Shown here piece after piece: positions 1 to 12,154 of a stretch of DNA of 64,000 nt. Numbering within the stretch: position 1 is the first letter of the stretch; every line of letters begins with the position of its first letter. The position numbers and the translations under genes are program-made. Under the pieces are notes generated by a model, which ran no database searches, was not told the DNA's origin, and was given only the letters and a program-made list of their open reading frames with translations. Origin of the DNA: Niebla homalea. Its lineage: Eukaryota; Ascomycota; Lecanoromycetes; Lecanorales; Ramalinaceae. The stretch lies in contig JAHGAU010000005.1 in assembly GCA_019925105.1 (NCBI GenBank), positions 930,001 to 994,000 of the forward strand, read 5' to 3'.

Positions 1-2150
1 ATTATGTAGCTTATACCGTTTTCTAGTATTTATCCTTAAAAATAATTTAATCCAGGGAAATAACGTGTTTATTAAGTTAAGGGTAAAAGCGGTTTAGTAA
101 TCTATTAAAACTTATAATAAATATTTTCAATACAAGTCCGTTACGTATATAACAATAGAAACGATAACGGAGGCCTGCTCGAGAGATTGGAAGACCTTAT
201 TTATTCACCTTATTAAGAGGGCCGTATAAATTCCCTAAATATCGGTTATTCTTATTAACGTCTTAGTTTTTTTAATAGAAAATGCTATAATCCGGTAAAA
301 ATCAGCGTTATAAGTTTCAACGTACTAATTACTCTTAATAATATTATTAACGGCTTTATATATAGGTCCAACGAGCTGATCTATTATTTAACTATTATTA
401 ACGTAAAGCTCCTCATAACGGGCCTTAATATCGCTTATAATTTATAAGAGGTAAGTAGACTGGAAAAATAACTATATTACGGGCTTATTAGAAAGGACGT
501 AATAATAATTAAGGCGTTAATAACTAAAAAAAACAATAAAAATAAGCATAATTATATTAATTAAAATAAATAACAGTCAATAACTATCCTTAATAAAATT
601 AATCTCAATTATATTAAAATAAGCCGTTTATGGTATATTGTTAAGCACGTTAGCGGAGACAGTCTTTATAAGATGCTATTTTCTTAATTGCTCCATCCTT
701 ATTATAATTAATTTAATACTAAAGACTTCTGTTAGACTGACTCCGCTGGCGGCACGCCGGCAGGACTAGTAAAGGTAGGTATAGAAGACGTAACGTTACG
801 GTCTGGATACTTAAGTATTACTTTAATAAGTAAATTAATAATAAGATTAATTCTTAAAAAACTTAGAAAGAATTAAGGTATAATCTTTACTTAAGGTAAA
901 GGTAATAATTACCCCGCTTTACGCCTATTAAGCTACGGCTTATAAATAACGTATATTAAGGCCGTTGCTAAGGCCTTTTACCAAGGCCTAACGGCTTACC
1001 TTAACGCAGCAGTATAACGTATTATTATAGCGCCGGCGCAGAGATGGCGCTAGCTGCTAATAACTTCTTGGGTTGTTTAATATATTATCGCGTAAAATAC
1101 TAACTTTAACGGTTACTTAAGATTAATATAACGTAAAATATTTTTCAGGCTTTTAAGCTCCTTTTTTAGAAGTTTATAAGCTATCGGATTATTTAATAAT
1201 ATACTTAATCCAGTTAAATTATTAAACTTTTATTAATTAATAATTATTATTTTTTAAAATTCTAATAAGGAAACCGGATAGCTATAAGTTTTTAAGGGAG
1301 GGGGATATATTTTTTAATATTATTGTTAATTTAAATAATTAATTTACTATCAGTTTACCTTTAAATAAGATCGTATTTTGGAAGTTAATAATAAGAAAGT
1401 AAAATATAATATATTAACTTTCCGTTATATTTTAAAGTATATTAAATTCGCCCGTGGTATATATATTAAATTAATCGGATAAAGTTATTTATAAATAAGA
1501 AAAAATAATTAATATAATAATAATAAAGAAAAAGCTAAAATAGCTTCCAATATATAAATTAAGTATATAAAGGAATTCTTACCTTATAGGTTAATTTTAT
1601 AACCTTAAGAATTAAGTTAAATTACGCGTTTACCCTTAATACGGACCTAATATTGATTAAATATGCTTGACTCCTATAGTCTGAAATCAACCACCCTCCC
1701 CGGTAAATTAACGTCCGATTATATAAGTTTACCGTTAAGGCCTTTTTATATATAGGCTAAGAATTAAGACTAAACTATAGTCGGCTTATTTACCTTATAA
1801 GGATTAATACCCTATTTATATATAAAAACTATTGCTAAGACCTTTACGGGCATTAAAACCTAAAAAGGTATAGCGGTTTACGGTATGCATAAGTATAGTA
1901 AGTAACTTCCGTTAAGGTCTTAACGCGTATATATTTTAAATCCATAGCTACGTCTATAGTTACTTATTAATTATACATTATATACATTTATTCTTAATAT
2001 TAATCCTTAATCCTTATATATTATTTGATCCTTAAGCTTAATTCCCCAAGTGGCCTTACAACTGGAATGCATTACGTATAAACCCGTATTAAAAAATCAT
2101 TATATCCAACAATAATCAGATCGATCGGAATTTCTTCGGCTAATATAGTG
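1..2150. repeat. RIP-degraded AT-rich repeat block (left edge)
   Basis: The base composition is very AT-rich with almost no CpA or TpG, while TpA and CpG remain, and there is no open frame of useful length. It holds one copy of the hairpin-headed repeat (732-1062). At about 1828-1905 lies a degraded stretch resembling the first ~75 bp of the TRIM LTR found at 27942 and 29178. The block runs off the left edge. Composition returns to normal near 2150. Confidence 0.85.
732..1062 (+). repeat. Hairpin-headed repeat, copy A
   Basis: About 330 bp that recur at 42883-43237 in the same orientation. The first ~100 bp also recur inverted at 53797-53900, at the 5' end of the minus-strand LINE. The head contains a GC-rich potential hairpin (CCGCTGGCG, loop GCA, then a matching arm). 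In this copy the right arm has one G-to-A change that looks like RIP. The element type is unknown; a LINE 5' untranslated region is one possibility. Confidence 0.7.
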
Positions 2151-2158
2151 TTATACTT

Positions 2159-2247
2159 CTCGCGGGTTTCAAAAGGGATGGGACAGTTTTGATACTTATG
2201 TCCGCAAATTCCGGGTGAACTGTCCCATCCCTTTTGAAACCCGCGAG
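2159..2247. repeat. Perfect 30-bp inverted repeat (palindromic MITE-like element)
   Basis: The arm at 2159-2188 starts CTCGCGGGTTTC. It is the exact reverse complement of 2218-2247, and a 29-bp spacer separates them. The arms carry no RIP changes although they sit at the edge of the RIP block. I found no clear target-site duplication around it. A transcript would fold into a strong stem-loop. It could be a very small MITE, two abutting transposon ends, or a structural RNA or terminator. Confidence 0.85.
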
Positions 2248-2249
2248 CA

Positions 2250-4560
2250 CGTTTATATCAAGCGTATAAGTGTAGCGCTATAACGTTGCTAATATTAGTA
2301 TTGGTATTATAAGCCCGGACTCTTATGAGAAGTTTATCCATTGAAGTTCCTTACGGAGAAGGAATCTATGTTTCAGAAATGAAGTTGGAACAATTGGAGT
2401 AACTGGAGTATATAGTATATGAAGGCATACAGGGCAGGCCGTACTTCTCATCATGGTTTGCGGTACTCCCTCTGCCATAACCCTAATGGCCTAAGCACCC
2501 CTCCCTAGATGGTTCCGTAAAAGGAAACGCTGCCATTTCGACGGAGGGATAGTAGTACAGTGGTATTCAGTCTCCATCTCGTGAAAAGCACTTACCCACC
2601 ACCAGCTTCTCAAGATTAACCGTATACTTTTCTTTCAGGGCTTGGTTTCAGCATATCATTGCGGGGCTACGTTGGCTGGACGACAGGGATCTTAACGATA
2701 ACAGACACTGTGGCTCCAGACGGAGACACATTCGATAATAGTGTAAATACTTCGAAGCTCGGTAATATAACGAGGGTAAAGATTGGTAAAGCCTCGAAAA
2801 TTGTTGATTCCTGGTCCATTTCTGCACCTCAGGACCTTTTTTATTCTCTAGAATCGACGCTTCCAGCTGATAAGGCTCTATACCATTGAATGAAGCAGTA
2901 GTAATCAGCTTTCTTCATCCAAATGTTTTAATTCATAAGAAGTCAGAGGGTCCTGAGCCAGACCGCAACGCGAATAACACCAGTCTGTCGCTATCTACCG
3001 ACCTCTATATCCGTGATGCTCATACCGTCTTTTGTGCCGTCACTAACTTTCTAGTCCCATCACATAACATTCCTCTGATCGCTGCTGTTTCAACGAGTAT
3101 AGTGGATTGGTGTCTGTCTTATCGAAAATGGTCATCCCTTCAAAAAGATTGTCGTCTCATTAAAAACTTGTTGGATCCTCAGGGAGAATGCTCTAGCCCA
3201 CCAAGGTTGCCGTTCCATTGAATGTTGGCGTACCCTCAGCAAGAATGGTCCACGGAATACCGACCATAATCATGTTTTTAGATGAGCCACTTGATTGTTT
3301 GGCTCCAGCGGTCGGACCAGTCTCCTAGCTCGATCCGTTGCTGAGGATATTGAGTTCGAACCACATCATCTCATGGCCAAATATGGCTTTAGAGTGAATG
3401 GATAAGACGCAGGTCAGTCTCGTCGAGATAGGAGCCATTCAGACTATTTGCGCGGCCAACGAGTCTCAGGTTGTATGTGGACAACTGGACATAGGTAATC
3501 AGCTGCACCAATTCTTGTGGCTTGTATGAGTCAGTGCCTCCGCTGATAAGATGCTTTGCCGTTTAGTCGTCTTGATGGCTTATTCGGTAAAAAGGTCTCC
3601 TACTCTCAACGAGTCTGGAATCTTTGTGTATGTTGAGCTTTTCTTTAACAGGGTTCGCGCCTCCAAATCATTAATTCCGAGGTATGGGGTTCTGAGGCTT
3701 GGTACAACAATGTGCGTTGAGTTGTGATCTGGTGATTGATGCTCGTCTAAATTACTCTCAAGGTAGGTAAGATTGTTGTAGTGCCGGAAGATTCTTTCCC
3801 TTCACGTTCGTGATTATTATGGGCGGTTATCGCAAGCTCTGCGCGACATCCGATGGTTGATCCAGACTTCTGTCGAGCCACGGCCAAGATCACATGGCAC
3901 GGATATAGCTGCCCTGAAACTTCTGAGGGGACTTGAGTGGTCGAGATTCAGGCAAATTGAGTAGGAATGCCAGTATAATAGTAGGATTGACGGCTTTCGA
4001 ACTTGTACGTTGTACGCTTCGAGGAGGTGTATTATGGCTTATGTTACAATACATTCAAGCTACTCTGCGTAGGACTGATCGCAGCGCTCAGTCATGAATA
4101 CGTGTTAGGCAGCAGAGCCTGGGTAGTATGCCAAATTCCATCGCTTTCCGACTGGTCTTCTGGACTTTGCTCTTTGTCCAGTGTCTCATCTGGGCCTTCT
4201 TCAAATTTCAGGACATCTTTTGTCCTGTTTCACTCACACCTATTGTGTAAGGATCCAAGCTGACTGAGACTTGACTCTGCTATGGTTGGTTTAAAGATCT
4301 AGATCTTTGCATCCTTAAAAGCTACGGTTTTGCGTCGAACAGAGCATCATTTTTGTCTTGAAAGAATAATGGAGAAGAATGAAGGAAGTTTGCTATGCTG
4401 TTTCTCCATGAGACTCTTGGACAGGAGAAGTAGTATAAGCCCAGCTCATGTTGACCATGCGACAAGATGAAAGTAATGCTATCCTACCAAATCACAGGCC
4501 AGTCCCCAGTTGCTCGATCATTGTACCATCATCCACAACTAGCACTAAACGCCAAAGTCT
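2250..4560. other. Region without a confidently assignable gene
   Basis: Base composition is normal, but only short open frames occur, for example around 2659-2889 and 2886-3221 on the plus strand, both opening at TTG rather than ATG. I recognise no domain and no consistent intron structure. It may be decayed coding sequence next to the repeat block, or untranslated or intergenic DNA. I found no tRNA fold. Confidence 0.5.
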
Positions 4561-4565
4561 CCCAC

Positions 4566-6199
4566 ATGACTACACCAATGGAGGCTCAATCCAACCCCGC
4601 GGCCGACGAAGGAGCATCAGACCAAGTCACAGCGTTGGCAAGACCGTTCAGATGCGGGAAAAAGCACCCACAAAGTGGGCACGTCTGCCAGAAGGCCTAT
4701 ACTCGGAATTTTGCCGTGCAAAGGCATCAAAAGAAGGACAAGCACGAGTACGGGGATACATAAGCCATCGCGTCTCCACCCATGCTAAATCAGGCCTGCG
4801 GAATTGATGGAATTGCCAATGTCAATACGCAACAATAAGAGTGAAGATCCCTTCGGGCATGTCGCTTTCGTGATACTGATTAATACTTGGTTTCATAGGC
4901 TTCTGCAACACCTCATGACTACCGTGCCTCATACCCCACAGCCGACAACAGGTGTGAATACTAACCTAAATGAAGTATCTCCCTCGGCTGCATCAACACA
5001 AGGGCAGCAAGCTGGTCCACCAGCTCTAGACACAACCCCCGCTCAGAAGCGGAAAGACCCTCCAATGGATTATGATCGTATCACCAAGGCTCAGCAGTAC
5101 GAGGCAGTCCCCTTGTACGAGACCAAGCGATCCAAAGCCTCCAAAGGCAATCAATCACGGCAGATCAAAGGACTTGAATGGCTTTCTGAAAGTGCGAAAA
5201 ACAAATTTGATCAGCATCATGCGACAGTCTTAGCCCAATGGGGTGTCAAGCCTTCGCACCGTGATACATGCGTTCTTTGCTCAGATGATTGGACTTCGAT
5301 TCGACCTCATACTATTGCGCAGCTTTTTGAGAATCGGAAATGCCCACTGTCAGGTTCTGGATGAATGACTTATAGCTATAAAGATACAGAAACATCGTTA
5401 GCTAGAGCTGTTGCATGGTTTGACGATGACCATTGGCCGCGCAAGGGAATTGAATTGGACAACTTCCTTCGTTGCGGACCTTTCAAGCCGATGGACGCGT
5501 CTCATCTTTGCCATCACGATCATTGTGTGATACACATCGTATACGAGGGAGCTCACATCAATCAAGACCGCAAAGGGTGTGCCCAGCTAGCCCGCTTCTT
5601 ACGGCAACAGAATAGGCCAATTCCAGAAGGTTGTGGCAAACATGATCCACCATGTATGATGCAGGTAAGCGCCTCGTTACGGCCTTGTTGTCCCACGCTC
5701 ATTTAGACAGCGCGCCTCTCTGACGACCTTGGAGACGTATCTCATCCAACTCGGAATTTTCAATCTCTCCAACGCGTTCGAGGTACATTCTGCCCCATCG
5801 AGGCCAAGAAGACATCCTTTTCCAACATTCGAGCACCATCTACCTCTCTCAGATACCTTCTCGGCAATCAAAGTAGATACTCATGACCTCACATTCAACT
5901 CAAAAGATATGCCAGCCAAGAAGGATGATAAACCTGACCTTATATGCCGATTTGGTACCAGAATCAAAGGCTTTGCGAGTATCGTCGGGTTATGGTCACA
6001 AATCTTCCATATGTATAACGATATTGCGACGGAGAAGCGTCTGGATCAGATCCGTGATTCGGCTGCGCTATGGAGGCTGTATTGCCAAAAACATCAGGAT
6101 AGGGGGAGACAGGGCGCTGAGACCCACGCTAGATTGCGTGACGCTGAAAGCACCCACTTTACGTGGAGGACTGTGGAAGGATGGAGATTGCGTTGTTAA
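4566..6199 (+). pseudogene. C2H2-like zinc finger / His-Me finger endonuclease-like gene, interrupted by a stop
   Basis: The upstream part (ATG at 4566) encodes a C-x10-C-x12-H-x5-H finger-like segment near 4644-4742. A second frame (4804-5364) continues in register into 5365-5664 across a single in-frame TGA at 5362-5364. The downstream part has SHLCHHDHC, then INQDRKGC and GCGKHDPPC. This resembles the zinc-binding loop and His-Asn motif of I-PpoI-type His-Me finger proteins (Pfam zf-His_Me_endon), which are common as unexplained fungal genes. An intron at 5665-5710 (GTAAGC...ACAG) restores a well-conserved-looking frame to the TGA-free end at 6199. The join between 4763 and 4915 is unresolved; an intron at 4821-4898 is possible. 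Because of the internal stop I call it a probable pseudogene. The part from ATG 5365 could still be expressed alone. Nuclease activity is inference only. Confidence 0.55.
5665..5710 (+). other. Short intron within the His-Me finger gene
   Basis: The donor is GTAAGC and the acceptor is ACAG. Splicing at 5710 joins CMMQ to a frame starting RASLTTLETYLIQ, which stays open for 160 codons. Using the alternative AG at 5706 gives a different frame that ends within 60 codons. The longer, more protein-like continuation decides the choice. Confidence 0.6.
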
Positions 6200-8120
6200 C
6201 CTGGTACATCTTTATCAGATTTTGAGTGTGATTGCACGTGAGGAGTGGTAATTACATCGTTGAAACATTTTCGGGTCCGGATCTGACGTCGCAAAAGGCT
6301 ACTGTTCTAACGAGGTCAGTAGAATAGACGTCACATCGTTCATTCCGGCTCCAGCACGGTAGCATCTGTCAGCGATAGAATAATGGTCTCTCGCAGGGTT
6401 ACGATTTATGCGGTGAACAGTGGCATTCTCCCGATTCTTTCCAACGTATGCTAGTAGATACACAGCTACAACCTCCTTCGAAAGACATTGATACATCGTC
6501 AAGTAAGCACGCAGCAACTCAAGCTTCAATAGTCACGATCCTCGAACGCCCTGATTCAGTATATATTCTTAAATATCGTTCGCTTCTTCCGTTTGTAGTC
6601 CTCAAGCATCTCATATTAGACTCGGAGCCTCAGCTCCAGAATTTTCTTCAAGCTTGATGTCATCAAGCACCTCGTGTAATTTGTCGAGGAGGAATGTGTT
6701 AAGGTCATGCTTTGTCAACAAGTGCTCGTCTTGCGCAACCTTGAGACGGTGCTCTGCATCCTGGCAAGCACTTTGCTACACAACACAAGGTTCTTGTTTT
6801 TGACATCCTGCCAAATCGCTATGATTCCACAGTGGACTATCGGTCTTGAATTGATAAATGTACATCGTCGTGCCCGCTACTTCGGAAAAACGTGGCTGCG
6901 GATGTGGAAGATGAGCTTGACGCTGGACATAGTCATAGCCACTTGGGGCACGATCCAGTGATGGACATCTGATCACAGGCTCTGAAGCGCAGGCTGATTT
7001 TCTCCCTTGGTGTAAATGCTGGACTGGGTGCTCGCGGACTGGAGGCGTAGTAATGCTGGTAGGTGTAATATCTTGGGGCCAATGATCCAGCAGGTACCAA
7101 CGCGTGGTCCTGGATCGTACAGGCGCCGTGAGTTCTGTTACTGTGAATCACCTTAATGCAACGGACACTGCGGCATACGGCCGAGAGGGCGCAGATCGAC
7201 AAGGCCCTCAAGTATCTCAACATCCTCAGAGTGGCGGCAGATCGCCAAATCGCAACGTCTCACCTCAGCCTCCGCAGCGACAGGCTCCAATTACTACGGA
7301 TAACGGGCATAATCAAGGCTGTCCGTAATGGTATCCGGCCTTGAAGGGTCTAGCAGGTATAACAGCGCCGTGATCCAACTCAGATGAGCTGGTCTGAGTG
7401 CAAGCCAAATCAAATCCTCGCTCAACCTCTCATTGACAAGCATGGGAGTGCTAGTACTCAAGCTGCTGGTCCGTTCATTCCGGCGCCGAGCGCGCTCATC
7501 GCGGTCAGAGGCTGTCATGTTGGCCACACGTCCTGGAGGGTTTGCAGGGGAACTTTGGGGTTGGTGTGAAGTAGTGTTAATCTCTTCATCATCGGTCACG
7601 GTAGGGTTTTATCTTCCACAGTGATCAGTTTCTCTCATCATTCTTGGGGATGTGATGACTTTTCACCTGACGAACGAGTTTGGCATTCCCATGAAGGCGG
7701 TGGGCGAAGACATCGGCGCCGTTGGAATATTGAGGAAAAGATGATGATAGGAAACAGGAACGACGGTATGATAGCCCTTCTTAAGGTCATGTTGTCTTCT
7801 GGTCTTCAAGCTTAAATCTATTAAAGCTTGCTTGTCATGTTGGTATGTCTTGCTGTGTATAGAGTATCTGATGGTGTGTTATAACGGGCCAAGACTTCTT
7901 GACTTCGCTGTACTACGGTTGACTTCCTTATGAACGAAGAATAATATGCTATGACGGTCGATGCCCATACACCGCCTCGATAGAGGGTCAGGGAGTTAGC
8001 CTTTAAAAAGCCTGATTGTGAGTTTCTTGTTTGTATCTAGCCCTAAACGCCTCTATCCAATTCACCTTGAAGGGAAAACAACTTGACTCTTGCAACAAAT
8101 GTACCCAGGAAACACTTCGC
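6200..8120. other. Region without a confidently assignable gene
   Basis: There are several overlapping open frames of 60-100 codons on both strands. The longest is at 7294-7599 on the minus strand; it is Ser/Arg-rich and opens at GTG. None shows a domain I know, and none links to a neighbour through an obvious intron. This could be one or two decayed genes or non-coding DNA. Confidence 0.4.
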
Positions 8121-8122
8121 GA

Positions 8123-9048
8123 TCAGGTAATCTGGTCCCATAGCTCCTCCTCCTCGGTGCTCAAATTTTCATGTCCCGAAGTCACCTCTTCTCCTCTATC
8201 TGAACCTTCACCGTTATCATTAATGAGCAGTTCCGACAAAGCGTTTACCATTCCTCCGACCAATCGATCCTTGTTCATTTTTGTTTGGTTGTTGGGAGTC
8301 CGTTGAAATGATTCGCCACGATGTTCATCAATTAGACGAAGGCAGTCCTCGACTAATTCCTGCTGACTCGGAAAAGTGTTATGATTACCGGTATTCGCCA
8401 TGCTTGTGACTTGATTGGACACAACGGCGACCGGATCAGCAGCTTGATTTGATTGGGAAGAGTCACGCTTCGGCAGATAGGGTTTGGGTGACATTGGGGG
8501 AGTGAGAATGACCGAAAGACTCGCTGTATTGATAGCGGTAGTGCTCCTCCACTATTACTCCTCGAGCATTTGCTACACTATCATCTCTGCAATTTCATCC
8601 CTCATACGCTTGTGCGTTCTGAAGAGCTCGTCCGCTATTAGATCATCGCGGGTTTTGTTGGCCTGGGGCTTCTCATCATCGAAAGCCTTTCTGCGCTGGC
8701 ATTGAGGGCCCATTTGCTTCCTGGTGATCGGGTTCTGTGTCAGTCCTCGACATTGACGCTCAGAAGACGCCCTGCGCTTCGGAGTTTCCATGTGATATAC
8801 TTGGTTTCGCGTCACGAATGGGACCTTAACCAAGTCAACAGGAACAGCTGCTATGATTTGAATAGAGACGAGACCAACGGAGACAGATGAGTAGATGTGC
8901 GAGGTCTGAAGTACAGTTGATGGTCCCCTGAATGGCTAATGAGAGTAGAGCCTGGGTGCGAACTGCGGAGCTTTATACCTGCTAGCAGCGTTCTAGAATC
9001 TGTACAATCGATCCTGCAGCTACGGCGACTCTGAAAGGAGTAAGACAT
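8123..9048 (-). CDS. Hypothetical polar protein fragments (unresolved gene)
   Basis: Three minus-strand frames follow each other: 9048-8851, 8833-8573 and 8494-8123. The last (123 residues, ATG at 8494) is rich in Gln, Asn and Glu and ends in an acidic tail (STEEEELWDQIT). The middle one contains a charged, possibly helical stretch (FRTHKRMRDEIAEMIV). They may be exons of one gene or pieces of a decayed one; I could not fix splice sites. There is no known domain. Function unknown. Confidence 0.3.
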
Positions 9049-9564
9049 GTTTGGACAAATGTTTCCTAGGTCAAGTTTCAGTCACTGGAAGCAATGCCAA
9101 TCTCTTAATCGTCTGAGATTGTGTCAGACATGCTTTGCTTCAGTCTTGTACGACGACACGGGTCAACAATGAATCTCCTTGCTAATGACACGATGTATAG
9201 ACAAGATCAGCATACCACCCCCTTTACGAATGTCTGGAATAGTCACATAAAGAGTAAATTTGATGTACATATGTCTCAATCAAATTTTCACGGTCTAGAT
9301 TTGGTTCTAGTCAATAGTTCATATTATGTCTTGTCCTCGCCAAATAGGCGGATTGGCTTTCAATATCGATGGTCAGTCCGTCCAGAGACCTTATCGCTGA
9401 CACCTTTCAGATTATGCATATTATGATGGGATGAACTGGACAGGAGCCTTGGTCCTCTGTCAAGTCCTATTGATGAATTCCGTGAAGCAAGCTGGTCCAG
9501 GTAAAATCCTGCGCAATATATGGGGTCTTCGCAGATCTTCCATGGTTCTACAATCTAACAACGT

Positions 9565-10881
9565 TCACCGACTGGACACCTTTTCATCAAACCTGATCTT
9601 CTCTTCTTTGAAGTTTTGGAGTTGGAATCGTACGTTTACAAAACCATTCTCCAAGTCTTCAGCTTGTTTATCAATCAAGTCAGAGACCTTCCATCCAGAG
9701 CGGACTGCTTCACCTTCCGGAATAAGATGCTCTTGGAAATGATGGCATGACAGGGTAGCCGCTTGAAACTCGTCAGCCATCATATGCAACTTGTCTGAGT
9801 ATAAGCCAACTCCGTCTCGCAATGCTCCAAGCCAGAATGCTTGTCGGTCAACTGTATATTTGTCGAGCCTATATTCAAGGGTGTTGCTGAATAGCTGCCA
9901 CCACTGAGGTTGGATCGCGACAGACGCTCGTTGGGTATTACGCCACAGCTGTGAGGTGTGTGTCTTGATGTCATCTAACGCGACGGCCAAGTCTTTCAAA
10001 GATTGCTGCAAGGCATTAATCATCGCAACGTCGTCCTCCAGGCGCGTAACGACCTCGCCAACGTAGCTTTTCATCAATTCCACGGCGTTCCGAACGGATT
10101 GCTGTTGCATATTCTGTTGAAACGGTTGTAAACCGTTAAGTAAATATACAATGCCATAAGTACTAAGTACGTCCATACTCCGGGCTAAGGGTCCGTTCAC
10201 ATAGAGTGTGATATTATCCAAGGGGCCCTCTGCCCGAAGCTGTTGCAATAGCCATCGCGTGTTGGATGTATGGTGGGTGATGGTACTCACCATATGAGCA
10301 TAGCCTTTGTGTGCGTTGCTTGTTGCACGTACGCCCTGCTCGATATACACGGAAAATTCCTGGTAAAAGCGTTCTTGCTCCATCAAGGGGTACTCGGACT
10401 CGGCTATCGAAGCCCGAAAAGAGCGGATCCCCTGCTCCCACAGACTTAGAGCATGAGGGGGGTTATAGGACAAGGTGCTGTCTTCATCTTGAAGGTATCG
10501 AGCGTAGGGCAGCTTGACGGTGGACTTCACAGCACCCAGATCTCTATGGGAAGCCTGAGCATCATCCCAGTGGCTGCAAAGATAGTTGCGAAGCCGGGGT
10601 AATTGCTTGGGGCAGAAGGTGTCGAGAAAGTTACCTGTGCAAATGGTATAGCCGCTCGCGAAGACATTCAAGAGGAGGAGGGTACACAGGAGGGCCGCAA
10701 TCAAATGAGCGATTGGTCGCTTGCAGATTCTATAGAGCCTTTCGAGCAGTGAACAGGATATACAGAAGACCGCCCATGCGAGAGAGAAGATCTCTCGAAG
10801 CGAGCGGACGAGCTTCTGGAAAAGCTTGAGGCTTTGCTGCACCCATACGCGAGAGGATAAGCGGTAGGTTGTTGCGATCAT
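9565..10881 (-). CDS. Orphan membrane-anchored protein with a long helical domain
   Basis: A single uninterrupted 438-codon frame opens at ATG 10881. Residues 31-46 are moderately hydrophobic and 56-75 form a clear membrane segment (AHLIAALLCTLLLLNVFASG). The next ~360 residues are soluble, poor in Gly and Pro, and rich in Gln, Leu and charged residues, suggesting helical or coiled-coil structure (for example 250-310). Cysteines near the membrane exit (TICTGNF, DTFCPKQ, NYLCSHW) could form disulfides. I recognise no catalytic motif. A second frame (10969-10730) overlaps the N-terminus, so an upstream exon or a different start is possible. A single N-terminal anchor with a large helical domain is all I can support. 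Function unknown. Confidence 0.6.
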   Translation of the reverse strand: MIATTYRLSSRVWVQQSLKLFQKLVRSLREIFSLAWAVFCISCSLLERLYRICKRPIAHLIAALLCTLLLLNVFASGYTICTGNFLDTFCPKQLPRLRNYLCSHWDDAQASHRDLGAVKSTVKLPYARYLQDEDSTLSYNPPHALSLWEQGIRSFRASIAESEYPLMEQERFYQEFSVYIEQGVRATSNAHKGYAHMVSTITHHTSNTRWLLQQLRAEGPLDNITLYVNGPLARSMDVLSTYGIVYLLNGLQPFQQNMQQQSVRNAVELMKSYVGEVVTRLEDDVAMINALQQSLKDLAVALDDIKTHTSQLWRNTQRASVAIQPQWWQLFSNTLEYRLDKYTVDRQAFWLGALRDGVGLYSDKLHMMADEFQAATLSCHHFQEHLIPEGEAVRSGWKVSDLIDKQAEDLENGFVNVRFQLQNFKEEKIRFDEKVSSR

Positions 10882-10981
10882 CGTCGAGAATGATTTGCAT
10901 GAACTGCTGCCATCTCTGCCAACATTTGTCCCTGAAAGAGGTAGGAGGATCGATCCGCGCGACGCTCAACCCTGCTGGAGC

Positions 10982-12150
10982 AGAGCCTCGACGCTTCAGG
11001 TATGCTCTTTGTCGCCAGATTCCATGTTTGATTTCGAGATGCGTTCAGAGGGAAGGCATTTGCTCCACGCTGTGTCGCCTCCCCGTCAGGCCCCAGTCCT
11101 CGGGCAAGGGATCATATTTCGAGATGAATTCGATCAGGTAAGTGGAATTCGATTGTTAGATCAACGATGAATAGCGATGAAGGGTGGGGGACCATGGGAT
11201 CGAAGCTTGGCTTGAGCCTCCTGGGGCGGCCATGTCAAATGGTTGTTGTCACGCAAGGGCAAAAGCTTTACAGGAGGTAGCGTAAGCTCTTCACTATATC
11301 TCAATAACAATCTCGGGCTTTGAAGATACCGCAAAAGGAGGAGGTGATTTGATCGGGGAGAAGAGTCCTTTGTCACAAGGCTGCAACCGATTGCCAATCT
11401 CGTGTTAACAGGGGATATCACTTATCGGCCATGTTAAAGGCGTCCTGGATCGGCCACCTGCCAAATGCTTGGGGAATGTCGCACCCGCTCGTCACATACC
11501 TTGCACATTTTCCGACCATACGGCCTTCATCTATGCAGTTGCAGACGAACGAAAGCGTCAACATGACCAACTCTGCAGTGAGACTTGAGCTGCAACGATA
11601 CGCATCGATTCATTCGATCAGGGGGGATCTAGCCACGCAAGACGGGTCCATGCAGATCCAGATAAAGAGCCAACGGAAGCTATATCATGACACTTTCAGC
11701 GCGCGTCTGCGTCAGCTAAATTGTATGAGATTGCCAGACTCGCTCGTCAGGTGATAATTCATCTTGTTCCCAATCAAAGTCAGAAATACTAATCACAATA
11801 GAGGACAAAGCCTACTGTGACGGAACCCGAAGAGGATGATATTTATAACGATAGTTCACAGTGTGACGAGCATTGCAACTGCTTACAGCGCCAAACGTGG
11901 TTGGCGTTGGACGGAGTAGCGTGAGAACCGACTGAGAAGATCCTCAGGGCGTCTTGCGGGAGGCCTTCTGGGCTCTATTACGACTTCGATGGCCAGAATA
12001 TCGCAGGAACGCGTCAATACTGGCGTTCTTAAAGAAAGATAAGATAGGCTTCCGCTAAGCATACTTGTTATCCCTCTTGCCACCTATAATAGGTAATAGG
12101 TAAGTGATATTAAACGTGTTGGCTGGTTCATACAGATCTCCCACTCCATA
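10982..12150. other. Intergenic or unresolved region
   Basis: Frames of 85-107 codons occur on both strands (minus 11161-11421; plus 11431-11754). On the plus strand a possible donor site (CAG then GTAAGT) at about 11137 ends an 80-codon frame from 10895, so a small spliced plus-strand gene is conceivable. Nothing here matches a family I know. Confidence 0.35.
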
Positions 12151-12154
12151 CAAG

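Noticed and set aside
6299..7599. Several 60-100 codon frames as separate small genes.
   Set aside because: They overlap on both strands, many lack ATG starts and none has a domain or consistent splicing.
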